From a virus: a stretch of 64,000 nt of DNA. Shown piece by piece: positions 57,230-64,000 of this stretch. The notes below the pieces were generated by a model, which was given only the letters and a program-made list of their open reading frames with translations, ran no database searches and had not been told where the DNA came from. A program made the translations under genes and the position numbers. Position 1 is the first letter of the stretch. Each line of letters begins with the position of its first letter. The stretch spans positions 37,611 to 101,610 of the IMG/VR virus record IMGVR_UViG_3300009194_000007; one strand, 5' to 3'.

Positions 57230-59578
57230 ATGATTGAAACACTTGCAGATGAACAGTACCGGGCATTCGTTACCACGGCGGATTATCTTGTTAATCGTAA
57301 GGATATTTCCAATCCTCTTCGGTTTCTCTCGCACGCGGGTTGCGGGAAGACCTATACCGTAAGGGCATTGACTGCGTTTCTGGCCAAACACAATATCCAA
57401 CCCGTGGCGGCATCCTATGTGGGGCGTGCAGCAGCACAGATGGCGAAGGATGGTCTTAACGCATCTACCCTACATAGCATTCTTTACAAACCTGTTCTCG
57501 ATGCTGATGGGAATCTGGTTCGATGGGAGAAACGAAACAAGGACGACGTTGCTTCTGTACTTATCCACGGGCTGATCATTGATGAGGCATCAATGGTCCC
57601 GCGTGGTATCTGGAATGACTTGGCGGAACTCGGTGTCCCTATCGTACTGGCGGGTGATCAAGCCCAGTTGCCGTCTATTTCGCCGCGTGAGGAAACACCG
57701 TTCTGCACCCTGACTGATCTTCCGGGCCAATCCATCGAACTGAAACAGATTCGTCGTCAGAGTGAAGGGTCGGGTATCCTAGAACTGTGCCAGCATCTCC
57801 GTGAAAACAATTCAATTCCTCGTTGGAAACGTAATGATGTGGTAGTGCGTGCAAAACGAAGCGTCATGACTGTCAAGCACTTCAAGGACAATGATTATGA
57901 CGCCATCATTTGCGGTATGAACAAGACTCGTAAGAAGATCAATGAAAACGTGAGGGTGGCCAAAGGGTTCAATGACATCGTGCCTGAAGCGGGTGAAACT
58001 GTCATGTGTCTTCAGAACACAGTCGTAAACAACACCAAGATTTACAATGGTGAGCGTTTCAAGGTAGAAGGGCGCATGAACTCGCTGGACGTATGCCAAT
58101 TCAATCTGAGTTCAATGGATTCCCCCGGTAAGAAAGTGACGGTTCGGGTTCACAACACGACTTGGAAGACCGAGAAACCCCATTGGGAAGAACCCGATCT
58201 ACCGATCATGACTTTCGGATATGCACTTACAGCGCACAAGTGCGTTCACCCAGACACCATCGTTGAAACCGATGAAGGATTACTGCCGATCCGTGAAATC
58301 ACTGATACAGGTATGATTGCTACCCGTGACGGGGTGATGGGATATCATAACAAAATCATCAACCCACCTATGCGGTCACTACGGATTATTGGTGAGGGTG
58401 GGTATGAAGTGACAGTCACGGATGATCACAAGGTCGAGTATTATGATGACGATTCTGGTTCTTTCATTATGAAGGAAGCGAAAGAGTTAAAGGAAGGAGA
58501 ATGGATGCGAATGAAATTGGGTGTCACGGCACAGCCGAATCGATACGCATGTCTACCAGAAAACATCGAATCTGATGTTAGGGCGGTGAAGTGGGATTTG
58601 CCTAAAGAATGTGATGAAACTGTAGCGGAATTTCTTGGGTTGATGGTAGCCGATGGATGTATGTTTAAAACAGGCTTTCGTTTACTCAAGAGACATAGAG
58701 ATGTTGTTGAAAGATTTTCTGAATTGGTATATACCCTATTCGGTTATCGTTGCGAGGTTAAACCTTCTAATGTTTGTAGCATCGGTAACGGTTGGGTATC
58801 CGAAGTGAACTCTACGCATATTAGGTCGTGGCTGATTGCTGTAGGTGGCATGACCCCCCACGAAAAGGGCATTCCAGAGTGCATCATGCGATCACCATAC
58901 TCAGTTCAAATGTCATTCTTCCGTGGTTTGTTTGAAGATGGATGTGCGAATATTAAAGATGGTGTGTGTGATCATATTCAGTTTACTACTGAATACAAAT
59001 CTATTGCTGATTACGTTCAAGTCTCCCTTCTTCGGGCTGGCATAATCAGCCAAAAGGTCCAACGGGAAACATCATCCCTTTGGAACATTTACATTTACGG
59101 AAATGGATGTTCAACGTTTAAGGAAAGGATTGGTTTTGTATCAAAATTAAAGAACTCGCGGTTGAATCACTACCGAGAAACAGAAAAAAGGTATCGTATT
59201 CCCATTACTCGTGAGATGGCATCTGGCTTGTATGATGAAGGACTTGTACAACAACACCAAAAGGTTTCTATGTACAAGAAAGGATACATTTCGAGAGAAA
59301 TGGCTCGTTCTACTGGGGATTCTACTCTCTCCGAGATGCTCAATTGGCATTATGTGCGGGTGGAGAGTATTGAAGAATCAGTGGAGAGTAGCATGTGCGT
59401 TACCGTTCCTGATGGGGGGAACTTCTTACAAAACGGCTTCCCCCATAGTAATTGCCAAGGTTCAAGTTTCACGGACGTGTTGTTTATCGATGAGGACGTA
59501 TCCTTCTTCCTCGATCAACAGAAGTTCCGTTACACTGCCTGTTCCCGTGCGTCAAACAAACTTACTGTAGGAGCCTAA
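57230..59578 (+). CDS. Dda-like SF1 DNA helicase interrupted by an intein
   Basis: ATG 57230 with AAAGGA 9 bases upstream; a longer frame to 57167 would run through the promoter. 782 aa before splicing, 378 after. Helicase motifs: Walker A SHAGCGKTYTV (residues about 34-44), Q-motif-like LADEQYRAF, motif II IIDEASMV, VLAGDQAQLPSI (motif III), and after the intein CQGSSFTDVLFI and RYTACSRASNKL (motifs V and VI). Like T4 Dda it probably acts in origin firing, recombination and displacing bound protein. The intein occupies residues 338-741. Confidence 0.9.
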   Translation: MIETLADEQYRAFVTTADYLVNRKDISNPLRFLSHAGCGKTYTVRALTAFLAKHNIQPVAASYVGRAAAQMAKDGLNASTLHSILYKPVLDADGNLVRWEKRNKDDVASVLIHGLIIDEASMVPRGIWNDLAELGVPIVLAGDQAQLPSISPREETPFCTLTDLPGQSIELKQIRRQSEGSGILELCQHLRENNSIPRWKRNDVVVRAKRSVMTVKHFKDNDYDAIICGMNKTRKKINENVRVAKGFNDIVPEAGETVMCLQNTVVNNTKIYNGERFKVEGRMNSLDVCQFNLSSMDSPGKKVTVRVHNTTWKTEKPHWEEPDLPIMTFGYALTAHKCVHPDTIVETDEGLLPIREITDTGMIATRDGVMGYHNKIINPPMRSLRIIGEGGYEVTVTDDHKVEYYDDDSGSFIMKEAKELKEGEWMRMKLGVTAQPNRYACLPENIESDVRAVKWDLPKECDETVAEFLGLMVADGCMFKTGFRLLKRHRDVVERFSELVYTLFGYRCEVKPSNVCSIGNGWVSEVNSTHIRSWLIAVGGMTPHEKGIPECIMRSPYSVQMSFFRGLFEDGCANIKDGVCDHIQFTTEYKSIADYVQVSLLRAGIISQKVQRETSSLWNIYIYGNGCSTFKERIGFVSKLKNSRLNHYRETEKRYRIPITREMASGLYDEGLVQQHQKVSMYKKGYISREMARSTGDSTLSEMLNWHYVRVESIEESVESSMCVTVPDGGNFLQNGFPHSNCQGSSFTDVLFIDEDVSFFLDQQKFRYTACSRASNKLTVGA
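58241..59452 (+). other. Intein with LAGLIDADG homing endonuclease in Dda motif V
   Basis: 404 residues from Cys (CVHPDTIVETDEGLLPI, block A) to LQNGFPHSN (block G), +1 residue Cys. Block B is VTDDHKVEYYD. LAGLIDADG motifs: FLGLMVADG and FFRGLFEDG. Removing it restores LTAHKCQGSS, the conserved motif V of Dda/RecD helicases. The penultimate Ser instead of His is less usual but known in inteins. Confidence 0.92.
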
Positions 59579-59579
59579 T

Positions 59580-60962
59580 GTGACCATTCTTTCTGTCTTG
59601 AATGAACTTGCCGCAACACGTTCTCGTCTCGAAAAGGAACGTATTCTAAAGGATGCCTTGGCGGATCGTGATACCGGACAACTGCTGTCTAAGGTGTTCG
59701 ACATGGCGTATGATCCGTATACGAACTTCTTCATGCGCAAGGTCGATCTTCCTGATTCAAACGTGGGGGCGATGACACTCAATGAAGCCCTCGATGAGAT
59801 CAACAACACAATCGCAACACGAGAACTCACCGGCAATCACGCAAAGGCGTTCGTCAAATCGGTTCTTATGCAATGCACCGAGGAAGATGCCGAGGTGGTC
59901 AAACGTGTCATCCTTCGCAATCTGAAATGCGGCGTATCCACATCCTTGTTCAATAAGGTTTGTGACACTCACCAGATTGCAACATTCGCGTGTATGTTGG
60001 CCAAACCGTTCTCCCCGGAAGCACTGGACAAGCTGACACCGCCCTATGTCGTGCAACTGAAATCGGACGGTTCTCGTTGTTGTGCGTTGGTGGACGCCAG
60101 TAGCGGCAAGGTGACGTATCATACCCGTGAAGGAAACAAGTATCTGATCGATGTGCCTGAGATCGATGAGATCATGTTGTCTGTCTCTTCTCAAACCGGA
60201 AGTGTGATGATCGATGGCGAGATGGTATTGATCGATGATGACGGCATTTGTGATCGCCAAAAAAGCAATGGGATCGTAAACAAAGCCATTGGCGGTACCA
60301 TCTCGAAAGAGGAATGTGACCACCTTCGCTTCTACGTTTGGGATTGCGTACCCATGGAAGCGTTCGAGGCGAAGACGTATTCGGTTCCGTATCACGCCCG
60401 CCATTACCAGTTGATAACGTGTGTGGGGGCGGATGCGTCAATCGACGGCGGAAGCCACGTCGAGGTGTCACCCACCCATTATGTCGAAACGCTGGATGAA
60501 GTTCTCGAATTGGGTCAGCAGTATATCTCTGCGGGTGAAGAAGGGGTCGTCGTCAAGTCATACGATCTGAAGTGGGAAGACAAACGAACACCGAAGATGC
60601 TCAAGTTTAAAGAAGAACACGATTGTGATCTTCTGGTGACGGGATTCACTCATGGGGACGAGAACAAAGGCTTTCATGAAGGCATCGGAACACTACAATG
60701 TGCGTCTTCTTGTGGCAATCTCACAGTATCCGTCTATAGCGGTCTGAGCGCCGCCCAGAGGGGCTATGTCAAGGACGACGATGGTAACTACGTCTTCGAT
60801 CCAGCGTTCGACCTAGAGCAGTATACGGGGCGTATCGTCAAAGTAACGTACAACACCAAAATCAAACGTAAGGATTCGGATGGTTACAAACTGTTCTGCC
60901 CCCGCATCGTTGCTATTCGTGATGATAAGGATGAAGCGGATTCGGAGAAGGACATCAAATGA
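59580..60962 (+). CDS. ATP-dependent DNA ligase (gp30-like)
   Basis: 460 aa starting at GTG 59580, two bases after the helicase stop, with GTAGGAG upstream. Adenylation motif is LKSDGSRC (K161), with VMIDGEMVLID (motif III), EEGVVVKSYDLKWEDKRTPKMLKFK (motifs IV-V) and an OB domain ending in YNTKIKRKD. The N-terminal helical domain fits the T4 ligase type. It seals Okazaki fragments after the 5'-3' exonuclease. Close to full length for the family. Confidence 0.92.
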   Translation: MTILSVLNELAATRSRLEKERILKDALADRDTGQLLSKVFDMAYDPYTNFFMRKVDLPDSNVGAMTLNEALDEINNTIATRELTGNHAKAFVKSVLMQCTEEDAEVVKRVILRNLKCGVSTSLFNKVCDTHQIATFACMLAKPFSPEALDKLTPPYVVQLKSDGSRCCALVDASSGKVTYHTREGNKYLIDVPEIDEIMLSVSSQTGSVMIDGEMVLIDDDGICDRQKSNGIVNKAIGGTISKEECDHLRFYVWDCVPMEAFEAKTYSVPYHARHYQLITCVGADASIDGGSHVEVSPTHYVETLDEVLELGQQYISAGEEGVVVKSYDLKWEDKRTPKMLKFKEEHDCDLLVTGFTHGDENKGFHEGIGTLQCASSCGNLTVSVYSGLSAAQRGYVKDDDGNYVFDPAFDLEQYTGRIVKVTYNTKIKRKDSDGYKLFCPRIVAIRDDKDEADSEKDIK

Positions 60963-61036
60963 GAGCATTGGAAGATCAAGCATGGGTCGGTGCGTGTGTC
61001 AGGAAGGATCGGCGATGAAAGAGGGTCCGAGCGGCG

Positions 61037-61048
61037 GGTAAATATACC
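61037..61048 (+). promoter_or_regulatory. Late-promoter-like motif
   Basis: GGTAAATATACC, 27-38 bases ahead of ATG 61075, inside a small inverted repeat. Confidence 0.4.
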
Positions 61049-61074
61049 CAAACGAACGCCGTAAGGAGGCCACA

Positions 61075-62028
61075 ATGATTTACACTGACACCATCAAGAA
61101 GACTATCGTTGAAATGCAATCAAAGGGCATGTCCAGTCGTGCTATCGCCAAGGTGCTTGGTATTAGTAAGAGTGGTATCAATGATTTTCTGACCCGGCTG
61201 CGAGAAGGCAAGTCTGATGATGTAACTTCCATCGATGCTGTTTATCGGCCCAAGATTCTGATTTACGACATCGAAACCGCCCCGTCCATGTCCTACCATT
61301 GGCGGCGCTGGAAGGAAAACATCGGTCAGTCCCAAGTCATCCGCGAAGGATACATGCTGTGCTGGTCTGCCAAGTGGCTTGGTGATGACAATGTTGCTTT
61401 CGATTCGATCCAACAGAATCCGGGTAAAGACCATGAAGACGATTCTAAGATTCTCATGAGTCTGGTCGAGATGATGAAAGAGGCAGACATCATTGTGGCC
61501 CACAACAACAAGCGGTTCGATCTTCCCACTGTGCAAGCCTATATGGTACGTCAGGGCATGGAACCGCTTCCCCCGATGAAGGTAGTGGACACTCTTCTGA
61601 TTGCAAAGAAGAACTTCCGTTTCCCTTCCAATTCACTCGATGCGCTGGGGCAGTATCTTGGTTGCGGTCAGAAACTACAACACACTGGATTCGATCTCTG
61701 GAAGCGGTGTATGGCGAATGACAGCGAAGCATGGGACACCATGACTTCCTATAACATTCAGGATGTAAACCTTCTGGAAGAAGTCTATATGAAACTTCGT
61801 CCGTGGGACAAACAGCATCCGAACCTGTCTCTGTACTACCCGAACGGTGTGATGCGGTGCCCTTGCTGTGCATCGAAAAACATTGAAATGACTGACAAAC
61901 TCGCGTACACTTCTGTGAGTGCATTCGAGACGTATCAGTGTCAGGATTGTGGCAAATACTCTCGGACCCGTGCTAATCTGAAGACAAAGGAACAGCGGGC
62001 TAACGTGCTGTCCAACGTCGCTGACTAA
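61075..62028 (+). CDS. DnaQ-like 3'-5' exonuclease with N-terminal HTH and C-terminal zinc ribbon
   Basis: 317 aa. Residues about 1-45 are a resolvase-type helix-turn-helix (IKKTIVEMQSKGMSSRAIAKVLGISKSGI). The exonuclease core has IYDIETAP (D65, E67), IIVAHNNKRFDLPTV and YNIQDVNLLEEVY, giving the DEDD set. A CPCC...CQDC zinc ribbon lies near residues 262-290. The HTH and ribbon suggest DNA targeting of the nuclease. T4 dexA also encodes a DnaQ-type nuclease, but without this HTH to my knowledge. It lies in the replication block. Confidence 0.83.
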   Translation: MIYTDTIKKTIVEMQSKGMSSRAIAKVLGISKSGINDFLTRLREGKSDDVTSIDAVYRPKILIYDIETAPSMSYHWRRWKENIGQSQVIREGYMLCWSAKWLGDDNVAFDSIQQNPGKDHEDDSKILMSLVEMMKEADIIVAHNNKRFDLPTVQAYMVRQGMEPLPPMKVVDTLLIAKKNFRFPSNSLDALGQYLGCGQKLQHTGFDLWKRCMANDSEAWDTMTSYNIQDVNLLEEVYMKLRPWDKQHPNLSLYYPNGVMRCPCCASKNIEMTDKLAYTSVSAFETYQCQDCGKYSRTRANLKTKEQRANVLSNVAD

Positions 62029-62037
62029 ATCTTTGCA

Positions 62038-62062
62038 AAAGCCCTCGATGGGAGGGCTTTCA
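62038..62062 (+). terminator. Intrinsic terminator
   Basis: 9-bp stem AAAGCCCTC / GAGGGCTTT, loop GATGG, just after the exonuclease stop. Confidence 0.8.
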
Positions 62063-62092
62063 ACTTAATCACCAGACTCAGAAGAGGATTCA

Positions 62093-62857
62093 ATGGCTAC
62101 TAAAGATTCTATTTTCAAATCTCGCAACTACTCCATCTTTCAACTCACTTCCAAACAGGACGAACTCAACGAATACATCATCAAGGGCTGGAAGGGTGTT
62201 CTTACTGACTGCCACTTCCAAACTGAAATCATTGACGAAGCCTCTGAGTTCCTTGGGTCTGGCGTATCCCATAAGTGGTGGAAGTACACCGACCCGGCGA
62301 CGTTTGACCAATGGAACCTGAAGATCGAAGTGATCGATATCATGCACTTCTATCTGTCTTGTATGATTCTTTGGGAAATGGGAATGGATACCCAGCGTGA
62401 AGCCTGTTCAAATGATGCTGATATCTTCGGAACCAGTTCATTCGATCAATTCAGTTCTGTTTACATTGGTACCGACGAAGGCCCGACCTACTCAGCGGGT
62501 CCGGTGATCAGCGGTGAAAATGTTCTTGACCACTGTACGTTCGTCGGTCACGTCCGTTCCCTGCTCACCAACCAGACAGACGTGTACAAGATGATTCGAA
62601 TCCTCGATGGGCTGGTAAGCACTGTGGGTCTGACCAGTGAAGAAATGAGCGCCATCTTCGCGGCTAAATCAAAACTGAATGAGATTCGCGCTTCGTCCGG
62701 TTACAAAGACGGAACGTATGTCAAAGTGGATAACGGGGTTGAAGACAATCAGCGACTTCAGCCGCTGGTCGATGCCTTCCTTGCCGACCCGACCATGACA
62801 CTTGAGACATTGCGGCAGAATGTGTTTGATGAGTTCTATGATGTTGTGACAGTCTGA
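62093..62857 (+). CDS. All-alpha dimeric dUTPase (dUTPase_2, MazG-like fold)
   Basis: 254 aa. Metal-binding helices: TEIIDEASEFLG (E45, E49) and NLKIEVIDIMHFYL (E79, D82); C-terminal signature LNEIRASSGYKDGTYVKVDNG and EDNQRLQPLVDAF. This matches the all-alpha dUTPase family, which hydrolyses dUTP to dUMP and keeps uracil out of DNA. An insertion of about 60 residues (SSFDQFSSVYIGTDEGPTYS) is present. AGAGGATTC before ATG acts as ribosome site. Flanked by terminators on both sides. Confidence 0.87.
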   Translation: MATKDSIFKSRNYSIFQLTSKQDELNEYIIKGWKGVLTDCHFQTEIIDEASEFLGSGVSHKWWKYTDPATFDQWNLKIEVIDIMHFYLSCMILWEMGMDTQREACSNDADIFGTSSFDQFSSVYIGTDEGPTYSAGPVISGENVLDHCTFVGHVRSLLTNQTDVYKMIRILDGLVSTVGLTSEEMSAIFAAKSKLNEIRASSGYKDGTYVKVDNGVEDNQRLQPLVDAFLADPTMTLETLRQNVFDEFYDVVTV

Positions 62858-62863
62858 CTCGAT

Positions 62864-62884
62864 AAGCCCCACTAAGTGGGGCTT
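62864..62884 (+). terminator. Intrinsic terminator
   Basis: 9-bp stem AAGCCCCAC / GTGGGGCTT, loop TAA, followed by TCTTAT and directly by a late promoter motif. Confidence 0.82.
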
Positions 62885-62886
62885 TC

Positions 62887-62896
62887 TTATAAATAC
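62887..62896 (+). promoter_or_regulatory. T4-type late promoter motif
   Basis: TTATAAATAC, 24-33 bases ahead of ATG 62920. Confidence 0.7.
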
Positions 62897-62919
62897 AACA
62901 AAGATAACGGGAGTCTGTT

Positions 62920-63303
62920 ATGACATTTGATGAACTGATTGAAAGCGAACAGGAAGAACTCGGAACCCTAGAAGACTATCTGTATGAGTTCTACCTAGCT
63001 AGTTGTGATGAAAGCGAATTGGATGAACTCAAAGAAGAACTTGGTTTGACTGATGAAGAGTTCAAGCAACATTTGGATGAAGCCATGACCAAGCATGTTT
63101 CGTCTAAAGGGAAAGTGACTCGGACCCGTAGTAGAAAACAGCGTTCCCGGTCAGCGACCCGTACCACGGGTATGAGTAAATCAGAACTTAGGCGTCGGGC
63201 AAAGAAAGCCGCACGGACCCGCCGTAAGAATCCCGCCTCTTTGAAGAAAGCAATTCGAAAACGACAGAAAGCGATGAAACGCCGTAGAGCGATGCATATC
63301 TGA
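62920..63303 (+). CDS. Bipolar-charge small protein, possible DNA-condensing late protein
   Basis: 127 aa with GGGAG upstream. The N-terminal 60 residues are acidic and helical (FDELIESEQEELGTLED, ESELDELKEELGLTDEEF); from residue about 66 the chain is strongly basic and histone-like (RTRSRKQRSRSATRT, ELRRRAKKAARTRRK, AIRKRQKAMKRRRAMHI). The dedicated late promoter and terminators suggest a virion-packaged DNA-binding protein. The acidic half could mask or fold back on the basic half. No family recognised. Confidence 0.75.
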   Translation: MTFDELIESEQEELGTLEDYLYEFYLASCDESELDELKEELGLTDEEFKQHLDEAMTKHVSSKGKVTRTRSRKQRSRSATRTTGMSKSELRRRAKKAARTRRKNPASLKKAIRKRQKAMKRRRAMHI

Positions 63304-63311
63304 AATGAACA

Positions 63312-63340
63312 CGGGCCACTCTTGAAGTGGCCCGATTTGT
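63312..63340 (+). terminator. Intrinsic terminator
   Basis: Perfect 9-bp stem CGGGCCACT / AGTGGCCCG with loop CTTGA and tail ATTTGTTTG. Confidence 0.8.
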
Positions 63341-63357
63341 TTGTACATCCGTCCGTC

Positions 63358-63390
63358 ATCTTGTCCGGTATCTTGTCCGTCATCTTGTCC
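63358..63390 (+). repeat. Three tandem ATCTTGTCC repeats
   Basis: ATCTTGTCC occurs at 63,358, 63,370 and 63,382 with an exact 12-base period, about one helical turn apart, so a protein could bind all copies on one face of the DNA. Confidence 0.75.
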
Positions 63391-63398
63391 TGTCAAAC

Positions 63399-63426
63399 GT
63401 CCGGGATATACGGTAAAATCCCGGAC
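63399..63426. repeat. Perfect 9-bp inverted repeat
   Basis: GTCCGGGAT and ATCCCGGAC separated by 10 bases. No T-run follows, so an operator or cruciform fits better than a terminator. Confidence 0.7.
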
Positions 63427-63480
63427 AAATGCAATAATTAGCATCCTAATTGATCAAAAATTAACCAAATATCCTTTAAA

Positions 63481-63495
63481 TGAGAATCATTATCA
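63481..63495. promoter_or_regulatory. Fur-box-like site 1
   Basis: TGAGAATCATTATCA, a 7-1-7 palindrome matching the Fur core TGATAATNATTATCA at 14 of 15 positions. Confidence 0.6.
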
Positions 63496-63512
63496 AAAAT
63501 AATTTAAGCAAA

Positions 63513-63527
63513 TGAGAATCATTTTCA
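63513..63527. promoter_or_regulatory. Fur-box-like site 2
   Basis: TGAGAATCATTTTCA, matching the 7-1-7 Fur core at 13 of 15 positions, 32 bases from site 1; both share AAATGAGAATCATT. Confidence 0.55.
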
Positions 63528-63745
63528 TTTAAACTATTTACATTTTAAAATCAATCGTTTAGAATGTTTTTCATGGATTTGAAGAAAAATTCTTGATTCT
63601 TCAAATCAGATATGATATTCGCGGGTGCGGGATGGGATATAATGAAGGCGCTAGGTTCGCAGCCTAACGAAATCGGAAAATCAAAATAGAATCAATGCAT
63701 TACAGTCTATTTTGAAAATTTTTTCGGAAAATTGAATTTGAATAC

Positions 63746-63773
63746 TTGACCATTGCCGCTTCTAGTCTATAAT
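63746..63773 (+). promoter_or_regulatory. Strong sigma70-type promoter
   Basis: TTGACC and TATAAT with a 16-base spacer. No gene starts within the remaining 220 bases; a structured leader follows. Confidence 0.72.
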
Positions 63774-63781
63774 TCAAATCA

Positions 63782-63855
63782 CTTGCTTAGGACGAAGCAA
63801 GCGGGACAGGAAGCAAGTCCCAGCGCCACGGATTGGCGCGCGCTCTTTAAAATTG
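63782..63855 (+). ncRNA. Structured leader with three hairpins and a boxA-like motif
   Basis: Immediately after the promoter: stem CTTGCTT/AAGCAAG (63,782-63,801), stem GGGAC/GTCCC (63,803-63,821), stem GCGCCA/TGGCGC (63,823-63,839), then GCTCTTTAAAATT (63,842), which resembles the boxA antitermination element of rRNA operons (GCTCTTTAACAATT). A further 9-bp pairing GTTTCATCT with AGATGAAAC lies at 63,910 and 63,956. This suggests an antiterminated early transcript or a non-coding RNA. Confidence 0.5.
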
Positions 63856-64000
63856 TTGCCAGCCCCATCGCTCGACCACGGGACAAGTGCGCCTGAAAGT
63901 TGAGAATCGGTTTCATCTGGAAAGCATCGCCCAACGGGTCGCATTGCATAACAAAAGATGAAACGGGATTCAAAATAAAACTTGACAGAACACGAAAGCC

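Larger units (their letters stand above)
63341..64000. other. Non-coding control region (660 bases)
   Basis: No convincing gene on either strand; the only open frame over 60 codons runs through palindromes and a promoter. The region is AT-rich between 63,430 and 63,780 and contains short tandem repeats, a perfect inverted repeat, two Fur-box-like sites, a sigma70-type promoter and a structured leader. It may hold an early promoter cluster or an origin-like region for genes beyond the window. Confidence 0.75.

Noticed and set aside
63640-63690. tRNA-like stretch with GGTTCGCAGCC
   Set aside because: A T-arm-like string is present but no acceptor, D or anticodon stems can be paired around it.
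63779-63973. 64-codon minus-strand frame at the right end
   Set aside because: It covers consecutive hairpins and a boxA-like motif directly downstream of a strong plus-strand promoter and lacks a ribosome site.

Overview
The window is a 64-kb internal piece of the genome of a lytic, contractile-tailed phage that is distantly T4-like. The T4-type blocks are recognisable: portal, prohead protease, scaffold and major capsid in the order 20-21-22-23; late sigma factor and recombination nucleases in the order 55-47-46; a gp17-type terminase; a baseplate with gp53, gp27, gp5, gp25 and gp6 relatives; and T4-type late promoters with a (T/G)ATAAATA or GTAAATAC core about 25-40 bases ahead of many genes. 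Spanin genes, a peptidase-bearing spike and Fur-like and boxA-like sites point to a Gram-negative, probably gammaproteobacterial host. The left end cuts a tail-fibre gene and no genome end is visible, so the whole genome is larger.

Layout. Bases 1-31,255 run almost entirely on the minus strand: fibre and accessory genes, a terminase gene broken into two halves by a split intein plus a nested endonuclease gene, a virion or host-recognition group (CBM2-like protein, spanins, candidate holin, coiled-coil fibre, LamG-like fibre, two more fibres, twin beta-propeller proteins), and then the baseplate and tape-measure block down to two tail-tube-fold proteins. Bases 31,305-36,051 are a cassette bounded by a 91-bp, nearly perfect inverted repeat. 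It holds the tail sheath and tail tube genes on the plus strand with a homing-endonuclease gene between them on the minus strand. From 36,277 on almost everything is on the plus strand: late sigma factor, SbcD/SbcC-like nuclease pair (the second with an intein), RuvC-like resolvase, Prim-Pol primase, head genes, two tandem homing-endonuclease genes, 5'-3' exonuclease, Dda-like helicase (with an intein), DNA ligase, DnaQ-like exonuclease and an all-alpha dUTPase. The last 0.7 kb is non-coding and regulatory-looking: short tandem repeats, a perfect 9-bp inverted repeat, two Fur-box-like sites, a strong sigma70-type promoter and a multi-hairpin leader with a boxA-like motif.

How it fits together. 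Sigma70-type promoters precede the sigma factor, the primase and several replication genes. The gp55-like sigma factor would then turn on the late promoters, which often sit directly beside intrinsic terminators so that operons are separated. The most striking theme is the load of homing elements: three inteins, each placed in an ATP-binding or helicase motif (TerL Walker A, gp46 Walker A, Dda motif V), and four free-standing endonuclease genes beside conserved virion genes. The split TerL intein with a GIY-YIG-like endonuclease gene lodged between its halves, and the inverted-repeat-bounded sheath/tube cassette, are the two observations most worth following.
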